Both the position numbers and the translations under genes were made by a program. The notes below the pieces were generated by a model. It saw only the letters and a list, made by a program, of their open reading frames with translations, ran no database searches and was not told where the DNA came from. A stretch of 64,000 bases of DNA from Corynebacterium efficiens YS-314 (GTDB lineage: Bacteria; Actinomycetota; Actinomycetes; Mycobacteriales; Mycobacteriaceae). The stretch spans positions 434,001 through 498,000 of the forward strand of contig NC_004369.1 in assembly GCF_000011305.1 (NCBI RefSeq). Reading direction: 5' to 3'. Shown piece by piece: positions 1 to 10,010 of the stretch. The stretch's first letter is position 1; each line of letters starts with the position of its first letter.

Positions 1-696
1 GCGGCTGTGTGCCTGGTGGTAGGGGCGCGCGCCCATGAAGGACGGCAGGAAGCTGTGGTGGATGTTGAGCACACGCCCGGCCCACATCTCGCACAGGTCG
101 GGTGGCAGGATCTGCATGAAACGCGCCATGACGATGGCATCGGGGTTGAGCTCATTGACAATCTCCGTCACGGCATCGAAGGCGCGGCGCTTGCCCACGG
201 CGTCCTTGGGGAAGGGGATGTGGTGGAAGGGCACGCCGTGGTTCTTGGCGATGTACTCCAGGTTGTCATGATTGCCGATGACCGCGACGACCTCCATGGG
301 GTAGTCGTTTTCCGCGACGCGTCCCAGCAGATCGTGGAGGCAGTGACCCTCCTTGGACACGAGGATGACGGCCTTCTTCACCTGGGCGGTGTCGGTGAAC
401 TGCCAGCGGGCGCGGGGGCCGAATTCCTCCTCGGCGAAGGCGGCAAATTCCTCGCGTAGTTCCTCGATCTCCATGTCGATGGATTCGGCGCGCACGGCCT
501 GGCGGGTGAAGAACCAGTTGCTGTCCGGGTCGGTGAAGTATCCGGCTTCGGTAATCCATCCTCCGCGTTCCGCGAGGAACGACGACAGTTTCGCCACGAT
601 TCCGGTGGAGTCGGGGCAGCCGAAGGTGAGCACATATTGGCGCTCTTCGGGCGCCGTGCCGGGACGGTTACGGATCTCAGTGAAACTCGGGGTCAT
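1..696 (-). CDS. purU: Formyltetrahydrofolate deformylase, partial (C-terminus beyond left edge)
   Basis: PurU hydrolyses 10-formyl-tetrahydrofolate to formate and tetrahydrofolate, feeding formate to purine synthesis and balancing one-carbon pools. Reading leftward from ATG at 696, the first ~90 residues form an ACT-type domain ([21 protein letters not shown]). A formyltransferase-like catalytic domain follows, with [22 protein letters not shown] and [13 protein letters not shown]; the His in [10 protein letters not shown] is near the edge. 232 codons are visible of a usual ~290-300, so only the C-terminal part is missing. It diverges from deoC, with about 70 bases between the start codons. 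Family assignment is confident; no RBS stands out. Confidence 0.93.
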
Positions 697-767
697 TGCA
701 CGGATTCTACGTACATGGCCAGGGCTTTACTAATCCGGGGTGGGCATCGGTCACTAGGCTGATGGGT

Positions 768-1436
768 ATGACTATCACCCGGGCCGAGATGGCCTCGATT
801 CTTGATTACACGCTGCTCGGCCCCGAGGTCACCACCGCGGACCTCCAGGCGCTTATCGACGATGCCCTCACCCTCGGCGTCCCCACCATCTGCATCCCGC
901 CGTCCATGATGAACGCCACCAAACGCGCCCAGGATGCCGGCCTGCGGATCGCCACCGTCGCCGGTTTCCCGCACGGTAAATCCGCCCCGCTGGTCAAGGC
1001 CGCCGAGGCGCGCCTAGCGGTGCAGTACGGTGCGTCCGAGGTGGATGTGGTGCTGGATATCGCCGCGGTGAAAGCCGCTGATGACAATGCCCTGTTGGCG
1101 GAGATGGTCGCCATCCGCGAGGCGCTCGCCTCACCGGTGACCCTGAAATTCATCGTGGAATCCGCGGTGGTGGATGATGTTGCCCTCGAGGTGGCCACCC
1201 ACGCCGCCCGTGCCGCGGGTGCTGATTTCATCAAGACCTCCACCGGTTTCCACCCCGCCGGTGGTGCCACCGTGGAAGCCGTGCGGGTCCTGGCCGGCGC
1301 CGCCCAGGGGCAGATCGGTGTGAAGGCCTCCGGTGGTATCCGCACCTGGGAACAGGCGGTGGCCATGGTGGAGGCCGGTGCCACGCGCATCGGCACCTCC
1401 AATGCGCGTGCGATCCTGGAGGGTGCGCCGGCATAA
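768..1436 (+). CDS. deoC: Deoxyribose-phosphate aldolase
   Basis: DeoC cleaves 2-deoxyribose-5-phosphate to glyceraldehyde-3-phosphate and acetaldehyde in deoxynucleoside catabolism. The protein is 222 residues, the normal length for this TIM-barrel class I aldolase. The Schiff-base lysine lies in [10 protein letters not shown] and the second catalytic lysine in [20 protein letters not shown] and GTSNARAI are further family signatures. I start at ATG 768 (MTITRAEM), which matches family N-termini; an in-frame ATG at 762 would add only two residues. It stands alone between purU (divergent) and the phosphoketolase remnant. Confident assignment. Confidence 0.95.
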
Positions 1437-1547
1437 CGGCAGCAGAACAGAGACATGTTTATGACCTGCCGCACAATGGGTGCCTATGAGAGTGATAAAT
1501 GACACTCCACATTAGCAGGCATTGGTCACACCTTTAAAATTAGTGGT

Positions 1548-3366
1548 ATGACCACAGTTCCCGCCCTTACCCGTGAAGAAGCCCGCCAGATCGACGCCTG
1601 ATGGCGCGCCAACAACTACCTCACCGTTGGCCAGATCTACCTCAAGTCCAACCCCCTGCTGGAGCGCCCGCTCACCGCCGACGACATCAAGCCCCGCCTC
1701 CTCGGCCACTGGGGAACCTCCCCGGGCCTGTCCTTCATCTACGCTCACCTCAACCGCCTGATCAAGCACACCGACCAGGATTTCATCTACATCACCGGCC
1801 CTGGACACGGTGGCCCCGCAGTGGTGTCCGCCTCCTACCTGGAGGGCTCCTACACCGAGTGCTTCCCCCGCATCACCGCTGACGCCGACGGCATGGCCAA
1901 GCTCTTCCGCCAGTTCTCCTCACCGGGTGGCATCCCCTCCCATGCATCGGTCACCACCCCGGGCTCCATCCACGAGGGCGGCGAGGGGTTACGCCCTGTC
2001 CCACGCCTTCGGTGCCGCCTTCGACAACCCGGATCTGATCGTCGCCGCCGTCGTCGGTGACGGCGAGGCAGAGACGGGCGCCCTTGAGGGTTCCTGGAAG
2101 TCCGTCTCCTTCCTCAATCCGGAGCATGACGGCGCTGTCCTGCCGATCCTGCACCTCAACGGTGGCAAGATCGCGTCGCCCACCGTCCTGTCCCGCAAGG
2201 ATCCCGATGAGGTCCAGGCCCTGCTTGAAGGCCACGGCTATGAGGTCATCTGGGTCGAGGGTGAGGATCTGCCGTGGATGCACGAGCGTTTCGCCAATGC
2301 CCTGACCTACGCCTATGACCGCATCAAGGCCATCCAGACTGAAGCCTGCTCCGAGAACTGGGACGGTGAACGTCCGGTGTGGCCGATGATCATCCTGCGC
2401 ACCCCGAAGGGCTGGACCGGCCCCCACACCGTCGACCACAAGATCTACGAGGGCACCTGGCGCTCCCACCAGGTTCCACTGGACGGCATGAAGGAGGACG
2501 AGAAGCAGCTGCGCCTGCTGGAGGAATGGCTGCGCTCCTACCGCCCGGAGGAACTGTTCAACCCCGACGGCACCCTCACCGACCTGGTCAGGGCCAACAA
2601 CCCGGCGGGTGAGCTGCGCATGTCAGCCAACCCGCACGCCAACGGCGGCCTGCTGACCAGGGATCTTAAGCTCCGTGACCTGAGCAACTACGAGCGCGAG
2701 GTCACCGACGAGACCCGCGGCCGCATCAAGGCCGAATCCACCCGCACCCTGGGTGAGATCATGCGCGATGCCTACGAGGACAACCCGGACAACTTCCGCC
2801 TCTTCTGCCCGGATGAGACCAACTCCAACCGCCTGGGTGCCGTCTTCGAGGTCTCCGACCGCACCTTCATGGAGCGCACCGACCTCATCGATGAGAAACT
2901 CTCCCGCAAGGGCCGCGTCATGGAGGTGCTGTCCGAGCACAACTGCCACGGTTGGCTCGACGGGTATAACCTCACCGGCCGCCATGGCCTGTACGCCTCC
3001 TATGAGGCCTTCGGCATGGTGTCGGCATCCATGACGATGCAGGCGGGCAAGTGGTTCCAGGAGGCCAACCATCTCGACTGGCGCGCCAAGACCCCCTCGC
3101 TGAACATCCTGTTGTCGTCGACCTGTTGGCGCAATGACCATAACGGTTTCTCCCACCAGGCCCCGGAGCTGCTCAACGTGGTGCTCAACATGAACAAGGC
3201 GGTCGGCCGCATCTACCTGCCTGTCGACGCCAACTCCCTGGCCGTGGTCTCCGAGAAGATCTTCGCCGACAGGAACAAGGTCAACCTGGTCATCCAGGAC
3301 AAGCAGCCGCAGCTGCAGTACATGTCCCTGGATGAGGCCAAGGACCACGTCGGCCCCGGATCTGGA
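1548..3366 (+). pseudogene. xfp: Phosphoketolase pseudogene (nonsense codon, frameshift, C-terminal loss)
   Basis: Intact phosphoketolase is a ThDP enzyme of ~800 residues that splits xylulose-5-P or fructose-6-P to acetyl phosphate. Here the frame opens at ATG 1548 (MTTVPALTREEARQIDA), meets TGA at 1599-1601, and resumes as [35 protein letters not shown] follows in the same frame. At about 1986 two bases are missing after IHEGGE, and the match continues in another frame with the ThDP motif [16 protein letters not shown]. Homology then runs to LSMDEAKDHVG near 3360, after which the last ~200 residues of the family are absent. Unrelated sequence reaches a stop at 3421. Three separate lesions make function very unlikely. 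Confidence 0.9.
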
Positions 3367-3445
3367 GTGCAAGCCCGCCTCCGATGCCCACGTCCAGCGC
3401 CCGCCGCTGCCGGAGCGCTAAGACCCCTGTGGCCCCTGCCCGGCG

Positions 3446-3463
3446 AACCCCCGGGCGGGGGTT
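3446..3463 (+). terminator. Hairpin terminator after phosphoketolase remnant
   Basis: AACCCCC, a four-base loop (3453-3456), then GGGGGTT: perfect 7-bp arms. Only a short T stretch follows (TTTCG), so it is a plausible but not textbook terminator. It lies directly before the palindrome at 3470-3487. Confidence 0.55.
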
Positions 3464-3469
3464 TCGTGC

Positions 3470-3487
3470 GTCGACAAGCTTGTCGAC
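3470..3487. repeat. 18-bp perfect palindrome made of two copies of the CGTCGAYAAGC word
   Basis: GTCGACAAGCTTGTCGAC is a perfect palindrome formed by overlapping forward (3470-3479) and reverse (3478-3487) copies of a word found 22 times in the window. It lies between a terminator and a CsoR-type operator, outside any gene. Other word starts: 851, 11820, 11835, 16168, 16183, 18528, 23477, 23690, 25158, 32003, 32067, 32079, 33396, 36999, 39419, 39694, 48083, 54092, 59025 and 63474. Its function is unknown. Confidence 0.8.
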
Positions 3488-3506
3488 GGTCCCCTGTGGC
3501 GGAAAT

Positions 3507-3522
3507 ATACCCCCTGGGGTAT
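3507..3522. promoter_or_regulatory. Candidate CsoR operator upstream of the MFS gene
   Basis: ATACCCC-CT-GGGGTAT, a perfect inverted repeat of 7-bp arms. It closely matches the repeat upstream of copA at 8286-8302 and the general form of CsoR copper-repressor sites (ATACCCC...GGGGTAT). It sits 71 bases before the TTG start of the MFS gene, a place where repressor binding would block transcription. Binding is inferred. Confidence 0.7.
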
Positions 3523-3593
3523 GGTGTCTGTCGTGGGGTCTCGATGAGGACCTCCGCTTCAGTGTGCATACCTGTTGAGAGAAGAGGCCCGCC

Positions 3594-4811
3594 TTGTCCA
3601 CCCCTACCGATACCGCCCGCAGATCGGATACAGCCGCCGTCGCCCTGACCGGCGGTCTTGTCGCACTGCTGGTCCTGGTCTCCGCCATGCCCCCGCTGGG
3701 TACCGCCGCGTATCTCGCCGGCCTACCCATGGCGGCTGAGGATCTCGGCATCACCACCGGTGCCGCGCAGCTCACCCTCACCGTCTATATTCTCGGCCTG
3801 GCGCTCGGCCAGATCGTCATCGGCCCGCTGTCCGATAGGTTCGGCAGGCGTCGTCCGCTGCTGGTCGGCATCATCGCCTTCGTGCTGTTCAGCATCTCCA
3901 TCTCCTTTGTCCCCACCCTGGAGATCATGCTGGTCCTGCGCCTGTTCCAGGGTATTGCGGCCAGTTCCGGCATGGTGCTGGGACGCGCGATCGTCCATGA
4001 CATGGTCCAGGGCGATCGTGCCGCACGCGCCCTCAACGTGATCACCGCCGCCGGCCTCATCGTCCCGGCCCTGGCACCGCTGCTGGGGTCGCTGATCCTC
4101 GCGTTCGGTACCTGGCGCACCATCTTCCTGGTGCTTGCGGGCCTGGGCGCGGTGGTCGGTGTGTGGAGTTTCATCCGCATCCCCGAGACCCACGGCGTCC
4201 GCGCGCAGGCCGGGCCCCAGAAGAAGACCCCGACCACCCCGAACATGCTGCGCTTTGTCATGTACACCGCCGTGGTCAGCTTCTCCTTCATGGCGATGTA
4301 TTCCTATGTCTCCTCCGCACCGTTTGTGTTCCAGCAGCTCCACGGCTTCACCCCGGCAGGCTATGCCATCACCGGCGCGGTGCTCTCGCTGATCATGGCC
4401 GGTGTGGGCATCGCCGGTTCCCGAATCATCGGCCGTGAGACCCCGTTTGGCACCTTCACCGCGGTGCGTGCCGTGGGCACCGGCCTGGTCGTGCTGTTCC
4501 TCGGTGCCGTGCTGGTGCTGGCCACCGTGCTGCTGGAACTGCATGTGGCCTGGTACATCGCCGCCCTGGCGGTGGCCGTGGCCCCGGTGGCATTGATCTC
4601 CGGCAGTGCGACCGCCCTGGCGATGGATTCCAGCCCCCTGCGCGGCGGTGCCTCCTCCGCGGTGATCGGTTTCACCCAGTCGGTCCTCGGTGCCATGGCA
4701 CCACCACTGGTGGGCATCCTCGGTGTGGACGCCCGACCCATGGCCATGGTGTTCGTCGGCGCCGCACTGCTCGGCCTCATCGCCTCCTGGATCGCCCGGC
4801 CGCGGGCATAA
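3594..4811 (+). CDS. MFS transporter, Bcr/CflA-type, possibly copper-regulated
   Basis: A 405-residue, 12-helix major facilitator protein. The motif-A loop GPLSDRFGRRRPLLVG lies between helices 2 and 3, and LRLFQGIAASSGMVLGRAIVHD in helix 4 is typical of the Bcr/CflA drug-efflux branch. The substrate cannot be read from sequence. The start is TTG 3594 (MSTPTDTARRSD), with a GAGAGAAGAGG stretch upstream as a weak RBS. A CsoR-type operator at 3507-3522 suggests induction by copper, and csoR and copA lie just downstream on the other strand. The MFS superfamily includes at least one copper importer (CcoA), so copper-related transport is possible but unproven. Confidence 0.88.
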   Translation: MSTPTDTARRSDTAAVALTGGLVALLVLVSAMPPLGTAAYLAGLPMAAEDLGITTGAAQLTLTVYILGLALGQIVIGPLSDRFGRRRPLLVGIIAFVLFSISISFVPTLEIMLVLRLFQGIAASSGMVLGRAIVHDMVQGDRAARALNVITAAGLIVPALAPLLGSLILAFGTWRTIFLVLAGLGAVVGVWSFIRIPETHGVRAQAGPQKKTPTTPNMLRFVMYTAVVSFSFMAMYSYVSSAPFVFQQLHGFTPAGYAITGAVLSLIMAGVGIAGSRIIGRETPFGTFTAVRAVGTGLVVLFLGAVLVLATVLLELHVAWYIAALAVAVAPVALISGSATALAMDSSPLRGGASSAVIGFTQSVLGAMAPPLVGILGVDARPMAMVFVGAALLGLIASWIARPRA

Positions 4812-4816
4812 TCTGA

Positions 4817-5476
4817 TTAACCGTCTGAACAGTCCAGCGTCTGGTTGATCAGGGCCGACGGTGCACCCTGCGCGGCCATGGCCTGGGTGTCATAACAGGG
4901 GTAACCCGTGACCGCGGACTCACCGGTGGGGGCATACATCTCCCAGGACTCGTTCACCCACTGGAAGATACGTACGTAGTCGGACTGGTCCTGGCCACCG
5001 CGCGCCCAGCCGGATTCGCAGAACAGCAGGCCGTCGACAAAGTCATGGCCATCCGCCCGGAGAGCCTCCGGATCACAGGACGGGCCCGGTGCCGGAGCCG
5101 TTGTGGTTGGGGGAGCCGGTGGTGCCGCGGTGGTCTGTTGGGTGATGGTCTGGGTGGTTTCCTCCACCGGGACGGTGTTGGTCACGGTGACAGGATCCGG
5201 TTCGGTGGAGGTTGCGGTGACCGTCTCCACCGGTGTGGTCAGCGGGGTGGTGGAAGTGGTGGTCGTGTCGGCGGCCGAGGTGGAATCATCGTCATCCCGG
5301 GTGGCCAACATCCACCCGATGACGATCGCCGCGATGAGTAGCAGCACACCGAGCACGGTAGCGATGACCGTGAGGGTCCGGTTGTTATCGCGCACCTCTT
5401 CCCGGGCCTCATCCTGCCCGTACCCGTCCCCCGGGGGCGGCGTGTCACCCGGATACTGATTGTTCATATCGGTCAT
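4817..5476 (-). CDS. Single-pass membrane protein with Thr/Pro-rich external linker
   Basis: Function not recognised. The 219-residue protein has a short acidic cytoplasmic N-terminus, one membrane helix (LTVIATVLGVLLLIAAIVIG, about residues 35-55), and a low-complexity Thr/Val/Pro linker. A ~75-residue C-terminal domain follows, with cysteines in PSCDPEAL, LLFCESGW, GYPCYDTQ and LDCSDG that could pair as two disulfides outside the cell. I start at ATG 5476 (MTDMNNQYPGD) because GGAG sits seven bases upstream. An open frame to 5569 exists but lacks an RBS. It converges with the MFS gene, the stop codons lying a few bases apart. Confidence 0.75.
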   Translation of the reverse strand: MTDMNNQYPGDTPPPGDGYGQDEAREEVRDNNRTLTVIATVLGVLLLIAAIVIGWMLATRDDDDSTSAADTTTTSTTPLTTPVETVTATSTEPDPVTVTNTVPVEETTQTITQQTTAAPPAPPTTTAPAPGPSCDPEALRADGHDFVDGLLFCESGWARGGQDQSDYVRIFQWVNESWEMYAPTGESAVTGYPCYDTQAMAAQGAPSALINQTLDCSDG

Positions 5477-5565
5477 GTCCTGCTCCTTCTCCCGCGTCCA
5501 ACTCTTCCTACAATCGTGACACGGAAACCAGCCCACCGGACCCCGCCGAAGGACAAATTTGCATA

Positions 5566-5600
5566 ACAAAACCCCGGCGCCGCAGACTGCGCGCCGGGGT
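5566..5600 (-). terminator. Terminator of the copA-csoR operon
   Basis: ACCCCGGCGC (5571-5580) pairs perfectly with GCGCCGGGGT (5591-5600), and the loop itself contains GCAG/CTGC pairing. Read on the minus strand the stem is followed by TTTTGTTAT. This strong rho-independent terminator lies about 25 bases after the csoR stop. Confidence 0.88.
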
Positions 5601-5623
5601 CAAGCCGTCAAGCCGTCAGGCCG

Positions 5624-5950
5624 TCACGCCTTCGAAAACCTCGCAATGGCCTCGGAGACCTCCTTCAGTTTCGCATCCAGTTCCTCGCCACCCAGTTCGG
5701 CGGCGTCGCGGACGCAGTGTTTCATGTGGTCCTCCAGCAGACCGAAGGCCACATTCTTCAGGGCGGAGTTCACAGCGGAGATCTGCGTGAGGATGTCGAT
5801 GCAGTACTGCTCCTCGTCGATCATCCGGTGGATGCCGCGGGTCTGGCCCTCGATGCGTTTGAGCCGGGCGAGGTAGCGTTTCTTCTCGTCGATGTAGCCG
5901 TGCTGGTGCTCATCGCTGCTGCCACAGCACACCTGGTCACTGGTGGTCAT
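5624..5950 (-). CDS. csoR: Copper-sensing transcriptional repressor CsoR
   Basis: CsoR is an all-helical repressor that releases DNA when it binds Cu(I). The 108-residue protein carries the family's copper ligands: Cys50 (EQYCIDILTQ), His75 and Cys79 (DHMKHC). The N-terminal helix YLARLKRIEGQTRGI is the family signature, and an extra CCG near residue 8 precedes it. csoR follows copA by 13 bases and is probably co-transcribed with it. Two repeats of CsoR type, at 8286-8302 and 3507-3522, mark its likely targets, giving autoregulation through the copA promoter. It ends before a strong terminator. Confident. Confidence 0.95.
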   Translation of the reverse strand: MTTSDQVCCGSSDEHQHGYIDEKKRYLARLKRIEGQTRGIHRMIDEEQYCIDILTQISAVNSALKNVAFGLLEDHMKHCVRDAAELGGEELDAKLKEVSEAIARFSKA

Positions 5951-5963
5951 GGGGTGGGTCTTT

Positions 5964-8237
5964 CTAGTGGTTGGTGGAGAATCGGCGCAGGCGCAGGGAG
6001 TTGGTCACGACGAACACGGAGCTGAACGCCATGGCCACACCGGCGAGCATCGGGTTGAGGAATCCGGCGGCGGCGACGGGGATCAGGGCCACGTTGTAGG
6101 CGAACGCCCAGAACAGGTTGCCCTTGATGGTGCCCAGGGTGCGCCTGGACAGGCGGATCGCATCGACCGCGGAGCGCAGGTCGTTGTTCATCAGGGTGAT
6201 GTCGGAGGCCTCGATGGCCACGTCGGTGCCCGCCCCCATGGCCAGGCCGAGGTCGGCCTGCGCGAGTGCCGCGGCATCATTGACGCCGTCACCGACCATC
6301 GCGACGTTGCGGCCCTCCGACTGGAGCTTGTTGACGACCGATACCTTCTCATCCGGCATCACCTCAGCGATGACATGCTCCGGCGCGATACCCACCTCCG
6401 CGGCCACCGCCCGGGCGGCACCCAGGTTGTCACCGGTGAGCAGCATGGGGGTCAGGCCGAGTTTCTTCAGTCCGGCAACAGCCTCGGCGGAGGTGTCCTT
6501 GACGGTGTCGCGCACGGTGATGACACCGGCGTTGACACCGTCGATCATCACCACCACGGGGGTGGCTCCCTGGTTCTGGGCCTGGGTGAATGAAGCGGAG
6601 AGGGCGTCGTCAAGCGTGCTTGAGGGGCGACCCACGGTGACGGTGCGACCGTCGACCACGCCTGTCACGCCGCGCCCGGCGGTGTTCTGGAAACCGGTGA
6701 CCTCGGGCAATGCAGCCCTGGGTGCGGCGGCGATCGCCTGGGCGATGGGGTGTTCGGAGGCGGATTCCACGGCGGCGGCGAGGGTGAGCACCTCATCGCG
6801 GTCGAAGCCCGGGGCGGTCGTGACATCGTGGACCGACATCACACCGGAGGTGACGGTGCCGGTCTTGTCCATGACGATGGTGTCGACCTTCTTGGTGGAT
6901 TCGAGGATCTCCGGGCCCTTGATCAGCAGACCCAGCTGCGCGCCGCGGCCGGTGCCCACCAGCAGGGCGGTGGGGGTGGCCAGGCCGAGCGCACACGGAC
7001 ACGCGATGATGAGTACCGCGACGGCCGCGGTGAAGGCGGCGGCCAGGCCGTGGTCGGTGAAGAGCAGATGACCGGCCAGCGTGAGGATCGAGATGACGAT
7101 GACCACCGGTACGAACACCTGGGAGATCCGGTCCACCAGACGCTGGACCGGGGCCTTCTTGGACTGGGCCTCGGTGACCAGCTTGGCCATCTGTGCCAGC
7201 GTGGTGTCCGACCCGATGCGGGTGGCCTCCACGAGCAGGCGACCGGAGGTGTTGAGGGTGGCGCCGGTGACCTTGGACCCCTTGGTTACCTCGACGGGGA
7301 TGGATTCACCGGTGAGCATGGATTCATCCACCGCGGAGGAACCGTCGGTGACGCGGCCGTCGGTGGCGATCTTCTCGCCCGGGCGCACGATGAAGACATC
7401 GCCGATCTCAAGCTGGCTGATGGGGATGCGCACCTCATGGCCATCGCGGATGACTGCGGCGTCCTTGGCACCCATGTCGAGGAGCTTGCGCAATGCCTCG
7501 GAGGAGCGGCCCTTGGCCTTCGTCTCGAACCAGCGCCCCAGCAGCAGGAAGGTGATGACCACCGCGGCGGTCTCCAGGTAGATCTCATCCATGGAGGAAT
7601 CGGTGGGGAACAGGTGTATCTCCATGGTCATCCCGGGCATGCCGGCATTACCGATGAACAACGCCCACAGTGACCACAGGTAGGCGGCTGTGGTGCCGAG
7701 CGAGATCAGCGTGTCCATGGTGAAGGACCCGTGGCGCAGATTCGCCCAGGTGGCCTTGTGGAACGGTGCGCCACCCCAGAAGAACACCGGGGTGGTCATG
7801 GTCAGCACCGCCCACTGCCAGTTGGTGAACTGCAGCGCCGGGATCATGCTGAGCAGGGTGATGGGCACCGTCAGGATCGCGGAGATGATCAGGCGGTGTT
7901 TGAGGTCATCGGCCTCGGCGTCGCGGGCGGCGTCGATACGCTCCTGACCGGTGGCGGCGTCGGCGTCGGTGGTCGGGGTGGTGGTCTCCGGGGTGGTGGT
8001 CGACAGCGCGAAGGCACCGTAACCGGCACCCTTGATGGTGTCGATGAGCTGATCCTCGGTGACCTTCTCCGGATCGTATTTCACCGACGCTGATTCGGTG
8101 GCGTAGTTGACGGACGCCTCCACACCGTCGACCTTGTTGAGCTTGCGTTCCACCCGCGCGGAACAGGACGTACAGGTCATACCCGTCACGCCGAGATCAA
8201 GCTCAATCAGATTCACCGCCCGTGGCATGGTGTCCAT
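5964..8237 (-). CDS. copA: Copper-translocating P1B-type ATPase
   Basis: A 757-residue heavy-metal ATPase that exports Cu(I). In order: an HMA domain with the metal site MTCTSC (Cys22, Cys25), membrane helices, the actuator motif TGES (309-312), the in-membrane metal motif CPC (413-415), the phosphorylated DKTGT (Asp457), HP (496-497) and GDGVND (649-654). All catalytic residues are present, in contrast to the homologue at 59145. The start at 8237 ([10 protein letters not shown]) follows GGGAGG by 11 bases; ATG 8228 is an alternative. It heads the copA-csoR operon with a CsoR operator 49 bases upstream. The symbol reflects function; corynebacterial copies are often called ctpA or ctpV. Confidence 0.94.
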   Translation of the reverse strand: MDTMPRAVNLIELDLGVTGMTCTSCSARVERKLNKVDGVEASVNYATESASVKYDPEKVTEDQLIDTIKGAGYGAFALSTTTPETTTPTTDADAATGQERIDAARDAEADDLKHRLIISAILTVPITLLSMIPALQFTNWQWAVLTMTTPVFFWGGAPFHKATWANLRHGSFTMDTLISLGTTAAYLWSLWALFIGNAGMPGMTMEIHLFPTDSSMDEIYLETAAVVITFLLLGRWFETKAKGRSSEALRKLLDMGAKDAAVIRDGHEVRIPISQLEIGDVFIVRPGEKIATDGRVTDGSSAVDESMLTGESIPVEVTKGSKVTGATLNTSGRLLVEATRIGSDTTLAQMAKLVTEAQSKKAPVQRLVDRISQVFVPVVIVISILTLAGHLLFTDHGLAAAFTAAVAVLIIACPCALGLATPTALLVGTGRGAQLGLLIKGPEILESTKKVDTIVMDKTGTVTSGVMSVHDVTTAPGFDRDEVLTLAAAVESASEHPIAQAIAAAPRAALPEVTGFQNTAGRGVTGVVDGRTVTVGRPSSTLDDALSASFTQAQNQGATPVVVMIDGVNAGVITVRDTVKDTSAEAVAGLKKLGLTPMLLTGDNLGAARAVAAEVGIAPEHVIAEVMPDEKVSVVNKLQSEGRNVAMVGDGVNDAAALAQADLGLAMGAGTDVAIEASDITLMNNDLRSAVDAIRLSRRTLGTIKGNLFWAFAYNVALIPVAAAGFLNPMLAGVAMAFSSVFVVTNSLRLRRFSTNH

Positions 8238-8285
8238 TGCCGATCAATCCTCCCTTTCAAAGTATGTTTCACTGCCCTCCAGGAT

Positions 8286-8302
8286 ATACCCCTGGGGGGT
8301 AT
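8286..8302. promoter_or_regulatory. CsoR operator upstream of copA
   Basis: ATACCCC-TGG-GGGGTAT, a perfect inverted repeat with 7-bp arms, 49 bases upstream of the copA start and followed by the adjacent csoR. Near-identity with the site at 3507-3522 and proximity to its regulator make this the better supported of the two. Confidence 0.82.
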
Positions 8303-8642
8303 GTGGCAAGGGGGTTCTGGCGGAGGTCATTCCGGGGCGACCATGCGCACGGCTGCACGGGTGGGATCGGGCAATTTGATGGTTTTAGAAGGTGCTGTCG
8401 AATGACTTCTCGGGGTGCAAGCATTCGTAATTCGAAACTTGAAAGAAGACATAAAAGGAGGTTGCTGAGATAAAACGAAAATGTAGTGGTAAAAACTACT
8501 GAGTCCACGCGACAGTGTCTTCGCCGGGTGGTGTCTCGCAATTGTAAATTCCACAACTATATGGCCTTAACCTAGCTGGCAAGGAGCTTTTAATACTCGC
8601 GAGACGACCGTAGGATTTTAACGCTCAGCAAATGAGGTACTG
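8303..8642. other. Non-coding, AT-richer stretch before the accessory genes
   Basis: Base composition drops after about 8400 relative to the flanking copper operon, marking the left border of an accessory region. I see no credible gene. GAGG nine bases before ATG 8643 could be the RBS of the next gene. No clear promoter boxes or inverted repeats were found. Confidence 0.5.
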
Positions 8643-9704
8643 ATGAAACTACTGATAGCTCGGTCGGCGCCGAAGCTTGAGGACTCCAGTCGGCTTGCCG
8701 CAATCATTAGAGAATTTTACTCGGAGACCTTGAACGATTTTGGGCGTTCAGCCATCGTGACCATAGGGCTGGCATTACTAGGGGTGTTGATTCTCCGCTC
8801 CGTATACTCCGTCATCAAGACAGAGTGGCCCGAAGCCTATACGGATGTAGAGACTCGGGCTCAAGAGCATATTCGAGTGAACCCTATTCGAACCTACCTT
8901 CTTTTTCGTGGCGGTCCGATTTTTCTCGTCTCAGTTTTCATTTCTGTATGTATGGACCGAGCAGGAGGCATTGCCTGGTTAGGCTTCTGGATAATGGTGG
9001 TCTTGTACCTCGTATGGACTACAGGTCAAGCCGTCTGGAATGTTATGAGACGGCCTCGGCATCCCAACTGGACCATGCTGCTGATTTACCATGCATTAAG
9101 CGTGGCGATCATCCTGACTGCTGGAGCGATGGCAGTTGCATTACGGAGTCTTTTCGCTTCGTTTATTCCTACAAGCCGAGAGCTTTTAATATCACTTTGG
9201 GCCGGTATTTTTGCGGCGCTTCTTGCTGTAGGCGCGCGCCAACTCCTCTCGCCTCACCGGCTTGAAGGCATTGAAGTGGCTGTCAGTCTTAAACACGATA
9301 TAGGTCGCAAAGGATGGTCTTACTTAATGAGAAAGACTGCAGGAGACCGAAATCTCCAGAATCTCGTAATCGCGGTCGTTCTCGCAGAAGTTCAGCAGCG
9401 TCCCCGCTGGTTCAGACGCTTGGAACGGCTGGGAGGGAAAGTGCTGGGGGCTGGAACCTATGGGGTCGCCCAGGTTGCGGCTGATAATCCAATCACTGAC
9501 GAAGAGTCTATTGACATATTGGTTGATCGACTGAACACTGATGCGGTTCGAGATGCACTTCTCAAGGGACCGTACTCGCTGGAATTCGAGAAGATTTGCC
9601 AAGACTTGAACAGCGATTTCCGCCATGCGAGCCGCATTAAGCACTTCTACGAGACGATTGATCAACTGCGAGATGACAACAAAGCCTTTTTCGATCAATC
9701 CTAG
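8643..9704 (+). CDS. Membrane protein of unknown function with cytoplasmic C-terminal domain
   Basis: Not recognised. The 353-residue protein has five predicted membrane helices, at roughly residues 36-56, 86-104, 108-128, 144-168 and 178-198. A soluble ~150-residue C-terminal region follows, containing RRLERLGGKVLGAGTYGVAQ and NPITDEESIDILVDRL. The patterned GAGTYGVAQ stretch suggests a real domain, which I cannot name. Codon use is more AT-rich (TTA, AGA, ATA codons) than in the housekeeping genes around it, consistent with transfer. A membrane-anchored effector of a defence or stress system is possible but only a guess. Confidence 0.7.
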   Translation: MKLLIARSAPKLEDSSRLAAIIREFYSETLNDFGRSAIVTIGLALLGVLILRSVYSVIKTEWPEAYTDVETRAQEHIRVNPIRTYLLFRGGPIFLVSVFISVCMDRAGGIAWLGFWIMVVLYLVWTTGQAVWNVMRRPRHPNWTMLLIYHALSVAIILTAGAMAVALRSLFASFIPTSRELLISLWAGIFAALLAVGARQLLSPHRLEGIEVAVSLKHDIGRKGWSYLMRKTAGDRNLQNLVIAVVLAEVQQRPRWFRRLERLGGKVLGAGTYGVAQVAADNPITDEESIDILVDRLNTDAVRDALLKGPYSLEFEKICQDLNSDFRHASRIKHFYETIDQLRDDNKAFFDQS

Positions 9705-10010
9705 ATTTGTGCCGCGATAACTCGAGCGAGGAAAACCGGACGACGGTGAGAAGCAAGTAGCCCATTAGATTTCAAATCACAGGCTCAGAATGAGCGTGAC
9801 TCTCTCACCGCTTCGAACTAACCTCGGCGGTATCCCCTGCCGTTGAGATTTTTCCGCTTAGCGCGTGCCAGGTGATATCTCGTGTTGCTAGTAGGGAATA
9901 CGGTTATTCGCTGAGCAGGCAACTGGGTTAGCGTCGCCTGAAGGGCCAGACTGTCTAGGAATCATTTTCATTTGCTGATGTGTACAGCGCTGCGAAGGGT
10001 GGTAAAGCAC
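9705..10010. other. Intergenic stretch between two convergent accessory genes
   Basis: About 306 bases with no credible gene. I saw no strong terminator hairpin, RNA gene or repeat here. Confidence 0.5.

Noticed and set aside
1599..1601. TGA in the phosphoketolase as a recoded codon (selenocysteine)
   Set aside because: No Sec biology is expected in this family or genus, and the gene has a frameshift and a truncation as well.
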